DNA of 29,435 bases from DASZHJ01 sp035581425 (GTDB taxonomy: Bacteria; Pseudomonadota; Alphaproteobacteria; ATCC43930; CGMCC-115725), in assembly GCA_035581425.1 (NCBI GenBank), contig DATJVP010000126.1, positions 1 to 29,435 on the forward strand. The letters are read 5' to 3'. The position numbers were made by a program, and so were the translations under genes. This document shows positions 6,925 through 14,673 of this stretch, piece after piece (within the stretch, counting starts at the first letter, position 1; each line of letters opens with the position of its first letter). The notes under the pieces are model-generated. The model had not been told where the DNA came from, ran no database searches, and worked only from the letters and a program-made list of their open reading frames with translations.

Positions 6925-8093
6925 GGCTTCGCGGCGCCTGCTCCCGCGAGCATGCGTTGTAGCAGTGCCGCATCGAGTGCGGCGACGGTCGCCTCGGCGC
7001 CAAGCCGCGCCTCCGCATCCGCAAGCCAGCGTTTGGCGGGCTCGGCCGCGGGACCCTCGACCCGTTTCATCGCAGCAACAGCGGCGGCGAGATCGCCCGA
7101 TCGCATCGCCGTCTCGGCCGCCGCGAGCGCGGCCTCGACGCCGCCTCCCACGCTCCCTTCGCCCACCCGGCGCAGATTGAAGAAGCGCTTGAGGCGCAGC
7201 ATCACACGGTCGCCCCAATCGGCGTCGGCGGGCGGCGGCTCCGCGCTCAGCACCGCGGGCGCGATCTGCGCGAGCCGCTCGGAGAGGACGGCACGGCTCG
7301 GAATCCCGCGCGCGGCGCTCGCGTCGAGCTTTTGCAGCTCCGTCAGCACCTCCGGCCGGTCGCGCGCGAGCGCCTTCGCCGAGCTGAGCTCGCTGGAATA
7401 GGGTGCGGAGGTCGCAATCGCCTGACGAAGCTGGCCGACCGCGACGAGAAGCGCCGCGTCGAGGCGCTCGGTACTGCCGCTTGCGGTCGCCTGGGCCTTG
7501 GCGATTTCCTGCTCCTGCGCAGCGATCTTCTGCTCGGCCGTCTTGAGCTCGGTCTCGAGCGCCTTCACGCTCTCCGCTGAGGCGCCGCTGCCGCTCGATG
7601 CCGTAAGCGCGCTCAGGCGCTGTTCCAACCCCGCGAGACGGTCGGAAAGCGAGGCCAGCGCCTGCGCCTGCTGCTGTCCCGCCTGCTGGCCATCACGGGC
7701 GCCCGCCGCAAGGCTCGTGACCTTTGTCTCCGCCTGCGCCAGGCGCTGCTCCAGGGCGGCAATGCGCTGGCTCGTCTTCTCGGCCTCCGCAAGCTTGGCC
7801 TCGAGGCCCGCGCTCTTACGTTCGAGCGCCTCGAGCCGTGCCTCCGTCCCGGCGCTCGCATCGGGGCCACGCGGACCCCAGGGCAGGATCGAGGCGACCG
7901 GCGGCGCCCAATAGGGAGAGAGCACCACCGCCACCAGCATCGCCGCGAGGACGAGCCAGGGCAGCGGCGCGACAGGAGTGCGCGACGAGGGTGCCTGGGG
8001 CGGAGGCGGTAATTCCACGAATTTTGCCTCTTCCGCCGCAGGAGAGGCAGCGGCGGGCCGTTCAGGAGGCGTCTCCTCGCGCCGCTCGCTCAT
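6921..8093 (-). CDS. mitofilin/IMMP-like inner membrane protein
   Basis: This 390-residue protein has a Pro/Glu-rich cytoplasmic N-terminus, one membrane anchor (about 44-66) and a long Ala/Glu/Lys/Gln-rich coiled coil (about 80-215). A globular C-terminal part contains DRVMLRLKRFFNLRRVG, typical of the mitofilin-like domain. This arrangement between hemD and hemY is characteristic of alphaproteobacteria, where the protein is an ancestral relative of mitochondrial Mic60 that shapes inner-membrane folds. In other proteobacteria the slot is held by HemX. It starts 4 bp after the hemD stop and overlaps hemY, so it is part of the heme transcript. A direct role in tetrapyrrole enzymology is unlikely from its architecture; membrane organisation is inferred from the family. 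Confidence 0.85.
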   Translation of the reverse strand: MSERREETPPERPAAASPAAEEAKFVELPPPPQAPSSRTPVAPLPWLVLAAMLVAVVLSPYWAPPVASILPWGPRGPDASAGTEARLEALERKSAGLEAKLAEAEKTSQRIAALEQRLAQAETKVTSLAAGARDGQQAGQQQAQALASLSDRLAGLEQRLSALTASSGSGASAESVKALETELKTAEQKIAAQEQEIAKAQATASGSTERLDAALLVAVGQLRQAIATSAPYSSELSSAKALARDRPEVLTELQKLDASAARGIPSRAVLSERLAQIAPAVLSAEPPPADADWGDRVMLRLKRFFNLRRVGEGSVGGGVEAALAAAETAMRSGDLAAAVAAMKRVEGPAAEPAKRWLADAEARLGAEATVAALDAALLQRMLAGAGAAKP

Positions 8094-8097
8094 GCTC

Positions 8098-8829
8098 TCA
8101 GCTTTCCGCTGCCAGTCGATCGAGGGCTTGCAAGAGCGATGCCTCCGTCGGCTCTTGCGCGGCGATCACCGCGCGCCAGGATAAGGCGCCAAGCGGCGCC
8201 GCCACCGCCGCGCTGAGCGCCACCGCCGTGAGCCCGCCGCACTCCGCCGCGACTCCGGCAGCGCGGGCGAGCCTAACAAATGTGAGGGAGGCGCGGGGAG
8301 AGAAAAAGAGCGCGGCATCGACGCCGCCGCTGCGAATTGCCTGCGCCGAGTCGGGCGCCAGCGCCGCTGCGGCGCGTGCCTGGTAGAGCACGGCACGACG
8401 AAGCGTGAATCCCCAGGGAGCGAGGCTCGCGGCGAGATCGCCGGCGATCTGCTTCGCCGAAGCGTGAACGAGCGGGCCCTTTCCTGGCTGCAGGCGCGCG
8501 ATCGCGAGGCGCGCCAGGCTCTCGACATTACCGCGCGCGCTCTCGACCGCGACGAAGCCCACCTCGCGCGCCGCCGCCCCGGTCGCGTCTCCAACGCAGA
8601 GTGCCGGCAGGTCGCGGCGCGGATTGAGCGCGGCAAAGGAACGGACGCCCGCGGCGCTCGTGAAGAGCAAAGCCTGCGCGCCTACGAGCGCGAGGGCGAG
8701 CTGCTCCTCGGCCTCGGGCGCCTCGGCGATGCTCAGGAGCGGCGCGAGCACCGCCTCGTGCCCGCGCTCCCGCAGCCTTTCCGCCAGCGCCCGCGACGCC
8801 GCCTCGGTGCGCGTCACCAGCACCTTCAA
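8098..8829 (-). CDS. hemD: uroporphyrinogen-III synthase
   Basis: This 243-residue protein starts MKVLVTRTEAASRALAERL, the usual opening of HemD, and keeps the two-lobed layout, with LLFTSAAGVRSF (about 55-66) in the first half and ALFFSPRASLTFV in the second. The enzyme closes hydroxymethylbilane with inversion of ring D to give uroporphyrinogen III, the branch point to heme, cobalamin and bacteriochlorophyll. HemD proteins vary strongly in sequence, so identity rests on these motifs, length and position. Its ATG overlaps the hemC stop by 4 bp, so the two consecutive enzymes are translationally coupled and can hand over their unstable intermediate. Confidence 0.92.
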   Translation of the reverse strand: MKVLVTRTEAASRALAERLRERGHEAVLAPLLSIAEAPEAEEQLALALVGAQALLFTSAAGVRSFAALNPRRDLPALCVGDATGAAAREVGFVAVESARGNVESLARLAIARLQPGKGPLVHASAKQIAGDLAASLAPWGFTLRRAVLYQARAAAALAPDSAQAIRSGGVDAALFFSPRASLTFVRLARAAGVAAECGGLTAVALSAAVAAPLGALSWRAVIAAQEPTEASLLQALDRLAAES

Positions 8830-9779
8830 ACCGGATCCCCCCCGGGGATGGGAAGGTCGAAGAAGCCGGGGCCGGCCGCCGCGCGGAGCTCGGCGCCGGC
8901 ATCGCGCCCGAGGCGCTCAGCATCGGCAATGGCGCCGAGGCGCTCGGCGTCGTGGCGGCGCGTGCCGTCGGGCTGCACGATCCGCGCACGCAAGCGCAGC
9001 TTCCCATCCATGATCTCCGCGAGCGCCGCAATCGGCGTGCGGCAGGAGCCGTCGAGCGCCGCCAGCAAAGCGCGCTCGGCCCGCGCGCAGGCGGAGCTTG
9101 CGGGATCGTCGATCGCCGCGAGCCAGCCGAGCGCGCGGGCATCGCCGCCGCGCGCCTCGATGCCGATCACCCCCTGCGCCGGCGCCGGCAACATCAGGTC
9201 CGGCGGCAGGACCGCGGTTGCGGCCTCGGCGAGGCCGAGGCGCTCAAGCCCCGCGAGCGCGAGGATCGTCGCGTCGACCTTGCCCTCCTCGAGCTTGCGG
9301 AGACGCGTTTCGACGTTGCCGCGGATTGGCACCACCGTGAGGTCGCGTCGCACGGAGAGAGCTTGCGCCCGACGCCGCAGCGAGGATGTCCCGAGGATGG
9401 CGCCGGGCGGGAGATCGCTGAGGCTCTTCCAGCGGCGGGAGACGAAGGCGTCGCGAGGATCGCCGCGCGGAAGATGGCAGGCGATGACGAGGCCCTCCGG
9501 CAGCACCGTCGGCACGTCCTTGAGCGAATGCGCCGCGAGGTCAATCGCTCCGTGTGCGAGCGCCTCCTCGATCTCCTTGGTGAAGAGTCCCTTCCCGCCG
9601 ATCGCCGCGAGCGAGCGGTCCTGGACCTTGTCGCCGGTCGTGCGGATCACGACCGTCTCGATTGCTCTCGGCGCCGCAAGCTTCGGGTGCGCCGCCGCGA
9701 GCGCACGGCGGAGGCTTTCGGTTTGAGCGAGCGCAAGCGGACTTCCGCGCGTCCCAATGCGCAGGATGGGCTCTGACAT
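8826..9779 (-). CDS. hemC: hydroxymethylbilane synthase (porphobilinogen deaminase)
   Basis: This 317-residue protein opens with ILRIGTRGSPLALAQT and contains HSLKDVPT, GTSSLRRRAQ and RGNVETRL, which are all hallmark HemC blocks. The cofactor-carrying Cys lies in DGSCRTPIAA near residue 240. The enzyme joins four porphobilinogens into hydroxymethylbilane in the cytoplasm. The start MSEPILRI (9779) is chosen because it places the first strand at the usual distance; the frame runs further upstream without family similarity. It is the first gene of the heme operon and is divergent from tsaD across a 95-bp gap that must hold both promoters. The glutamyl-tRNA pathway genes are not in the window. 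Confidence 0.97.
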   Translation of the reverse strand: MSEPILRIGTRGSPLALAQTESLRRALAAAHPKLAAPRAIETVVIRTTGDKVQDRSLAAIGGKGLFTKEIEEALAHGAIDLAAHSLKDVPTVLPEGLVIACHLPRGDPRDAFVSRRWKSLSDLPPGAILGTSSLRRRAQALSVRRDLTVVPIRGNVETRLRKLEEGKVDATILALAGLERLGLAEAATAVLPPDLMLPAPAQGVIGIEARGGDARALGWLAAIDDPASSACARAERALLAALDGSCRTPIAALAEIMDGKLRLRARIVQPDGTRRHDAERLGAIADAERLGRDAGAELRAAAGPGFFDLPIPGGDPV

Positions 9780-9874
9780 GGTCACATGTTTAGGCGCTCG
9801 TCTCATGCATGGAAAGGGGTCGGTTCCCATTGCCTCGTTGCCGCACAAGGGAGGCGCCGCTATGGTCCACCGCC

Positions 9875-10939
9875 ATGTTGATCCTGGGTATCGAGACGAG
9901 CTGCGACGAGACCGCGGCCGCGGTTGTCGGCGAACGCCAACCGCGCATCCGCGCCAATCTCGTGCTCTCGCAGCTCGCAGAGCACAGGCCCTTTGGCGGG
10001 ATCGTGCCGGAGATCGCGGCGCGCGCCCATCTTGCCCATCTCGACGGGCTCGTGCGACGGACGCTCGAGACGGCGGGCGTCGGATTCGGCGAGCTCGACG
10101 GCGTCGCCGCGACGGGCGGTCCGGGATTGATCGGGGGCGTCATCGTCGGCGCGACCTTTGCGAAGGCCATCGCGCTTGCGCGCGGCCTTCCCTTCCTCGC
10201 GGTCAATCACCTCGAAGGGCACGCGCTCACGGCGCGGCTCACGGACGACGTGCCTTTTCCCTTCTTGCTGCTTCTGGTCTCCGGCGGGCATTGCCAGCTC
10301 CTGATCGCCGAGGGCGTCGGACGCTACCGGCGTCTCGGCACCACCGTCGACGATGCCGCCGGCGAATGCTTCGACAAGGGCGCGAAGCTCCTGGGGCTGG
10401 GATTCCCGGGCGGACCCGAGATCGAGCGCCGCGCACGCGACGGCGATCCCGCGCGCATCCCGCTCCCCCGCCCACTCAAGGGCCGGCCCGGCTGCGATTT
10501 TTCCTTCTCCGGCCTCAAGACCGCGCTCCGCGAGGCCGTGACGGAGCGCGGTGGCGCCGCCGCGTTGACGGCTCGCGACATCGCCGATCTCGCCGCGAGT
10601 CTGCAAGCCGCGATCGGCGATGCGCTTGCGGAGCGGACGGAGCACGCGATCGAGATCTTCCGGCGCCTCCATCCCAAGGGTGCACACCTCGTGGTCGCCG
10701 GCGGCGTTGCTGCGAATCGCGTGCTCCGCGCGGGGCTCGGGGCGCTTGCGGCGCGGCACGGACTCGATTTCGTGGCGCCGCCGCCGGAGCTCTGCACCGA
10801 CAATGGCGCCATGATCGCTTGGGCCGGGCTCGAGCGCCTGAAGGCGGGCCTCGCCGACAGGCTCGACTTCGCGCCGCGCCCGCGCTGGCCGCTCGATCCC
10901 ACCGCCCCCCGCGCGCGCGGAGCCGGGGTCAAGGCCTGA
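9875..10939 (+). CDS. tsaD: tRNA N6-threonylcarbamoyladenosine transferase TsaD
   Basis: This 354-residue protein begins MLILGIETSCDETAAAVV and carries the iron-binding NHLEGH motif (His112, His116), SGGHCQL and the ASKHA-fold block DDAAGECFDKGAKLLGL. TsaD transfers threonylcarbamoyl from TC-AMP to A37 of tRNAs reading ANN codons, together with TsaB and TsaE, which are not in the window. The ATG at 9875 is picked because the family always starts within a few residues of the IxETSCDE block; the 22 extra codons available upstream have no counterpart. Its stop overlaps the next start (TGATG), so lepB is translationally coupled. The divergent arrangement with hemC is common in alphaproteobacteria. 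Confidence 0.97.
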   Translation: MLILGIETSCDETAAAVVGERQPRIRANLVLSQLAEHRPFGGIVPEIAARAHLAHLDGLVRRTLETAGVGFGELDGVAATGGPGLIGGVIVGATFAKAIALARGLPFLAVNHLEGHALTARLTDDVPFPFLLLLVSGGHCQLLIAEGVGRYRRLGTTVDDAAGECFDKGAKLLGLGFPGGPEIERRARDGDPARIPLPRPLKGRPGCDFSFSGLKTALREAVTERGGAAALTARDIADLAASLQAAIGDALAERTEHAIEIFRRLHPKGAHLVVAGGVAANRVLRAGLGALAARHGLDFVAPPPELCTDNGAMIAWAGLERLKAGLADRLDFAPRPRWPLDPTAPRARGAGVKA

Positions 10940-11907
10940 TGAGCGCGACCGCTGCGGAGAGGCCGCCGAAGCGCCGGCGCCCCTGGCTCGCCGCGCTGCT
11001 CTCTCTCGTCGTGCCGGGCCTCGGGCAGCTTTACAATGGCCAAGTGCGTCGCGCCGTGCGCTTCGTCGCGCTCTTCGCCGCCGTATTCGCGGTCGGTCTC
11101 ATCCTCTTTCGGTTCGTCGCCGCACCGCTTGCATTTCTCGCGGGGGCTATGGCGCTGGTGGTCGGGGCATTCGCGTTGGCACTGGGCTCGGCCGTCGAGG
11201 CGTTTCGCAGTGCAGGGCGTCTCCAGGCAGTCGTCCTCGGGAGGTTTCAGCGTCTTTGGATCTACCTCTCGGTCATCGTCCTTGCGACCGCGGCGCAGGG
11301 GGCTTTGAGCCTCGGAGCGAAGCAGCACGGCGGTTGCTCCGAGGGCGTCCCAAGCGAGTTCTTCCACATCTACGACTGGCGCAGCGGGTCGATGGGGCCG
11401 ACGCTGGCTTCCGGCGACTACTTCCTCGTGGAAGCGAAGTATTTCTGCCGCAATGACCCGCGGCGCGGCGATCTCGCTGCTTTTCTTCGGCCGATCGAAA
11501 ACAGCCCCGTCATCGTCAAGCGCATCATCGGCTTGCCCGGCGACCGCGTGCAGCTAAAGGAAGGGCGCATCTACATCAACGGCGAGCCGGCCGCGCAGGA
11601 GTGGCTCGAGAGCGGCATCGGCACCGATGAAGCCGGCCGAGAGGTGCGACGGGCTCGATTCCTCGAGAGCTTTCCGGACGGCGCGCGCTACAGTGTCGAA
11701 ATCACCGATCTCGAGTCGACGTACGAGAACACGGGGGAGGTGACGGTTCCCGAAGGCAGCTATTTCATGCTCGGCGATACCCGCGACAATTCCTTCGACA
11801 GCCGCATGAGCGATTTCGGGTTCATCCCACGCGCGCTCATCGTGGATCGTCCGGCCTATATAATCTGGTCGAGCGACTGGGACCGGATCGGGCTGCGCTT
11901 GCAGTAG
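10939..11907 (+). CDS. lepB: signal peptidase I with N-terminal multi-span extension
   Basis: This 322-residue membrane protease cleaves Sec and Tat signal peptides on the outer face of the inner membrane. The catalytic Ser151 is in RSGSMGPTL and the general base Lys194 in VIVKRIIGLPGD; the late block GDTRDNSFDSRM is also present. Before the catalytic domain come about 120 residues with three or so hydrophobic spans, starting with a PGLGQLYNGQVRRA motif like that of small TM2-type proteins. The extension is longer than the single or double anchor of ordinary LepB. The gene sits inside a tsaD-gpsA pair rather than with rnc/era, so it may be a second, specialised copy. The start is fixed by the 1-bp TGATG overlap with tsaD. 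Confidence 0.93.
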   Translation: MSATAAERPPKRRRPWLAALLSLVVPGLGQLYNGQVRRAVRFVALFAAVFAVGLILFRFVAAPLAFLAGAMALVVGAFALALGSAVEAFRSAGRLQAVVLGRFQRLWIYLSVIVLATAAQGALSLGAKQHGGCSEGVPSEFFHIYDWRSGSMGPTLASGDYFLVEAKYFCRNDPRRGDLAAFLRPIENSPVIVKRIIGLPGDRVQLKEGRIYINGEPAAQEWLESGIGTDEAGREVRRARFLESFPDGARYSVEITDLESTYENTGEVTVPEGSYFMLGDTRDNSFDSRMSDFGFIPRALIVDRPAYIIWSSDWDRIGLRLQ

Positions 11908-11933
11908 GCATCGCGCGCTTGCATCATCGCTCG

Positions 11934-12935
11934 ATGGAGCGCATCGGCATTGTCGGCGGCGGCGCGTGGGGGACGGCGCTGGGGCTCCTCGCGCGCCGCG
12001 CAGGCCGGGAGGCGCTCCTCTGGGCGCGCGAGAGCGAGGTCGTCGAGGCGATCGAGCGTCGCCATGAGAATCCGCTCTTCCTCCCAGGCGTGCCGCTCGA
12101 CCCGGAACTCCATGCGACCGGCGACCTCGTGAAAGTCGCGGCTTCGGATGTGCTGCTGCTGGCGGTGCCGGCGCAGCATCTTCGCGCGGTGACGACGACG
12201 CTCGCCCCGCACGTGGCACCCGGTATGCCCGCGGTCATCTGCGCCAAGGGCATAGAAGAGGGAAGCGGCGCGCTCCTCAGCGAGGTCGTCGCCGCGACTT
12301 TGCCGCAAGCCGTGCCCGCGGTGCTTTCGGGCCCCACCTTCGCGGCGGAAGTTGCGCGCGGTCTGCCGACGGCGGTGACGCTCGCGCTGCGCGATGCGGC
12401 GCTCGGCCGGCAGCTCCTGCGATCGCTCGGCAGCCGCACCTTCCGCCCCTATCTCAGCGACGATCTCGTGGGCGCGGAGATCGGCGGCGCAATCAAGAAC
12501 GTGATCGCCATTGCCTGCGGCATCGTCGAGGGCCGAAAGCTTGGCGACAACGCGCGCGCGGCGCTCGTCACGCGCGGGCTTGCGGAGATGGCGCGGATCG
12601 CGCTCGCAAAGGGCGGGCGGCAAGAGACGCTGATGGGCCTCTCCGGCCTCGGCGATCTCGTGCTGACCTGCACGGGGATGCAGTCGCGCAATCATTCGCT
12701 CGGCGTGGCGCTCGGCGAGGGCAAGACACTCGCGGAGATACTCGCCGCGCGCCGCTCGATCGCGGAGGGCGTCACCTCCTCGGCAGCCGCAGCGGCGCTC
12801 GCCAGGCGGCTCGGCATCGATGCACCCATCGTCGCCGCGGTCGATGCGATCCTTCATCGCGGCGCCGCCATTGACGCCGCGGTCGAAGCCTTGCTGGCTC
12901 GTCCTTTCCGAAGCGAGGCTAGCGCGGCGCCTTAA
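11934..12935 (+). CDS. gpsA: glycerol-3-phosphate dehydrogenase (NAD(P)+)
   Basis: This 333-residue protein begins with the dinucleotide fold IGIVGGGAWGTALG and carries the catalytic Lys in GGAIKNVIAIACG near residue 185, plus the substrate block GLSGLGDLVLTCT. It reduces dihydroxyacetone phosphate to sn-glycerol 3-phosphate for phospholipid synthesis in the cytoplasm. ATG at 11934 is preferred over the in-frame TTG 15 bases upstream because the Rossmann fold then begins at residue 4 as usual. It follows lepB by 26 bp and closes the tsaD-lepB-gpsA run. Confidence 0.96.
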   Translation: MERIGIVGGGAWGTALGLLARRAGREALLWARESEVVEAIERRHENPLFLPGVPLDPELHATGDLVKVAASDVLLLAVPAQHLRAVTTTLAPHVAPGMPAVICAKGIEEGSGALLSEVVAATLPQAVPAVLSGPTFAAEVARGLPTAVTLALRDAALGRQLLRSLGSRTFRPYLSDDLVGAEIGGAIKNVIAIACGIVEGRKLGDNARAALVTRGLAEMARIALAKGGRQETLMGLSGLGDLVLTCTGMQSRNHSLGVALGEGKTLAEILAARRSIAEGVTSSAAAAALARRLGIDAPIVAAVDAILHRGAAIDAAVEALLARPFRSEASAAP

Positions 12936-12948
12936 CAAAATCTGGTAA

Positions 12949-12973
12949 GATATTTGTAATAGTTCACAATATC
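12949..12973. promoter_or_regulatory. inverted repeat upstream of the phoH leader promoter
   Basis: GATATTTGT (12949-12957) and ACAATATC (12966-12973) pair as an almost perfect dyad, with one extra T in the left arm. A shared ATCTGGT also occurs as a direct repeat at 12940-12946 and 12971-12977. The dyad ends three bases before a -35-like hexamer, a good place for an activator or repressor. The sequence is strikingly AT-rich for this genome. Confidence 0.45.
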
Positions 12974-12975
12974 TG

Positions 12976-13004
12976 GTGACAGCAATCGCGAATCCCGCTA
13001 CGAT
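12976..13004 (+). promoter_or_regulatory. sigma70-type promoter candidate
   Basis: GTGACA (12976-12981) and TACGAT (12999-13004) match the -35 and -10 consensus at four or more positions each and are separated by exactly 17 bases. Transcription would start near 13010-13013 and read into the two-hairpin segment before phoH. It is the clearest promoter-like pair that I noticed in the window. Confidence 0.5.
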
Positions 13005-13009
13005 TTTTT

Positions 13010-13135
13010 TGTGACGATTCGACTTCGATTCCCGCAGCACTTCCCGGATCCTCCGGAGATCCGCAGGGCTCCGTGCATCGTCGAGAGCGCGCCCGATACC
13101 AACGCCTCCCGCCCCGCGGTGAGGCGTTTTTCTTT
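13010..13135 (+). ncRNA. candidate small RNA or attenuator leader upstream of phoH
   Basis: About 125 bases lie between the promoter candidate and a strong intrinsic terminator, with no convincing reading frame. A first hairpin has arms CGGATC (13045-13050) and GATCCG (13058-13063) around loop CTCCGGA, which shows a CUCC anti-ribosome-site element as seen in many alphaproteobacterial small RNAs. The second hairpin is the terminator. The RNA could act in trans as an sRNA, or in cis by controlling read-through into phoH, whose ATG is 39 bases beyond the T-run. I cannot assign it to a named RNA family. Confidence 0.5.
13101..13135 (+). terminator. intrinsic terminator before phoH
   Basis: AACGCCTC (13101-13108) and GAGGCGTT (13121-13128) form a perfect 8-bp stem around a 12-base loop, followed by TTTCTTT. 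It stands in the leader of phoH, not after it, so it either ends the preceding small RNA or attenuates phoH. Confidence 0.75.
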
Positions 13136-13174
13136 GCCGTCATTCCGTCTCATCAGCAACGAGGGACTCCGCAC

Positions 13175-13915
13175 ATGGCAAAACGTTCGCGCAGTAACGC
13201 CCAGGCACGCCTGCCCGAGGCTTCCGTCGAGCCGCTCTTCGGCGCGGGCTGGCACCCTCTCGCGCGGGAGGGCGGGCATGAGCGCGAGCAGAGCTACGTG
13301 CGAACGGTGCGGCCGCAGAGCGACAATCAGCGCACGCTCGTCGCGGCAATCCAGAAGCATCACCTGACGCTCGCCCTCGGTCCTGCGGGTACGGGCAAGA
13401 CCTATCTCGCAGTCACGGCGGCTGTCGAAGCGCTCGAGGCTGGGCGCGTCGGGCGCATCGTGCTGACGCGGCCTGCGGTCGAGGCCGGCGAGAATCTGGG
13501 CTTCCTTCCGGGCGACCTCATCGACAAGCTCGCGCCCTACCTCCGCCCGCTCTACGACGCGCTCAACGAGCGGCTCGGCGGCAAGCGCGTGCGCCAGCTC
13601 ATGACGGAAGGCGCGATCGAGATCGCGCCCGTCGCCTATATGCGGGGACGCACGCTCAACAATGCCTTCGTCGTGGTGGACGAGGCGCAGAACTGCACCT
13701 ACGCGCAGATCAAGATGGTGCTGACGCGGCTCGGCTGGCATTCGACCATGGTGGTGACCGGCGATCCCGATCAGAGCGACCTGCTGGAGGGACTCTCGGG
13801 CCTCGCGGAAATCGCCGACCGCCTGAAGGCGGTGCCCGAGGTGGCGGTGGTCGAGCTCGATGAGCGCGACATCGTGCGTCATCCGCTGGTTGGCGAGATG
13901 CTGGGCGTCCTCTGA
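13175..13915 (+). CDS. PhoH-like P-loop ATPase, short form
   Basis: This 246-residue protein has Walker A GPAGTGKT (69-76), Walker B VVVDEAQN and the later MVVTGDPDQSD motif that mark the PhoH family. PhoH proteins are cytoplasmic ATPases linked to RNA metabolism and to phosphate or stress responses; the exact reaction of this subgroup is not settled. The gene lacks the longer N-terminal region of the YbeZ/PhoH copy that is normally followed by ybeY, and no ybeY is here, so it is the second, shorter paralogue found in many alphaproteobacteria. The start at 13175 has GAGGGA upstream. A terminator-containing leader precedes it, so expression is probably controlled by read-through or from a promoter inside the leader. 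Confidence 0.9.
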   Translation: MAKRSRSNAQARLPEASVEPLFGAGWHPLAREGGHEREQSYVRTVRPQSDNQRTLVAAIQKHHLTLALGPAGTGKTYLAVTAAVEALEAGRVGRIVLTRPAVEAGENLGFLPGDLIDKLAPYLRPLYDALNERLGGKRVRQLMTEGAIEIAPVAYMRGRTLNNAFVVVDEAQNCTYAQIKMVLTRLGWHSTMVVTGDPDQSDLLEGLSGLAEIADRLKAVPEVAVVELDERDIVRHPLVGEMLGVL

Positions 13916-13962
13916 GAAACCGCGCACTTTCCAGCGAAGAGCCGGCGCGCTAAGAACGAGGG

Positions 13963-14673
13963 ATGCGCTCCGCGACCGTTCTCGCCATCCGCCACGTTCC
14001 CATCGAGGATCTCGGGAGCTTCGCGCCGGCTCTGCGCGATCGCGGCCTCGGCGTGAGTTATCGTGACGCCGCGCTCGACGACCTCCGCGCGCGCGATCTC
14101 GTCGATGCCGATATCCTGATCGTGCTCGGAGGCCCGATCGGCGTTTACGAGACGCGCGACTATCCGTTCCTCGCAGACGAGATCACGACCATCGAGCGCC
14201 GGCTCCGCCTGGGCCGGCCGGTACTCGGCGTCTGCTTGGGCTCGCAGCTCATGGCTAAAGCGCTGGGCGCCCGCGTCTATAAAGGGCGCCGCAAGGAAAT
14301 CGGCTGGTCGCCGCTCGAGCTCACCACCGCCGGACGGCTCTCGCCGCTTCGCGAGCTTGGAGGGCGTACGGCGGTGCTGCACTGGCATGGCGACACCTTC
14401 GACCTGCCGAAGCACGCGACGCTCCTCGCCTCGACCAAACTCTACGAGAACCAGGCCTTCGCCTGGGGCGAGCGCGCGCTTGCCCTGCAATTCCATACGG
14501 AAGCGACTGCGCATGGGCTCGAGCGCTGGTTCATCGGGCACGCCGCGGAGATCGCGGCGACACGCGGCATCGATGTGGCATCGCTCCGCCGCCAGACGCG
14601 CCGCGCGGCCCCGCGCCTCGAAACGCGGGGCCCTCGCGTCCTCGAGGCTTGGCTCGATGGACTCGGGCTCTAA
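13963..14673 (+). CDS. class I glutamine amidotransferase-like protein
   Basis: This 236-residue protein has the GATase1 fold. The triad is Cys91 in LGVCLGSQ, with His178 and Glu180 in LQFHTEA; the oxyanion block VLGGPIGVY (about 54-62) is also present. It resembles stand-alone GMP-synthase-like amidotransferases (GuaA glutaminase-related), which hydrolyse glutamine or act on gamma-glutamyl compounds. No synthetase domain is attached and no partner synthase lies nearby, so the acceptor is unknown. The GAGGG before the ATG is closer than ideal. The end overlaps the start of the uracil-DNA glycosylase-family gene by 17 bp, indicating co-translation. Confidence 0.87.
   Translation: MRSATVLAIRHVPIEDLGSFAPALRDRGLGVSYRDAALDDLRARDLVDADILIVLGGPIGVYETRDYPFLADEITTIERRLRLGRPVLGVCLGSQLMAKALGARVYKGRRKEIGWSPLELTTAGRLSPLRELGGRTAVLHWHGDTFDLPKHATLLASTKLYENQAFAWGERALALQFHTEATAHGLERWFIGHAAEIAATRGIDVASLRRQTRRAAPRLETRGPRVLEAWLDGLGL

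Noticed and set aside
6322..7401. Plus-strand frame opposite hemY and the mitofilin-like gene
   Set aside because: Its composition is Arg/Ala/Ser-rich, without a ribosome site or family motifs; both opposite genes are well supported.
10324..11367. Minus-strand frame opposite tsaD and lepB
   Set aside because: It lacks any recognisable motif and lies entirely over two conserved genes.
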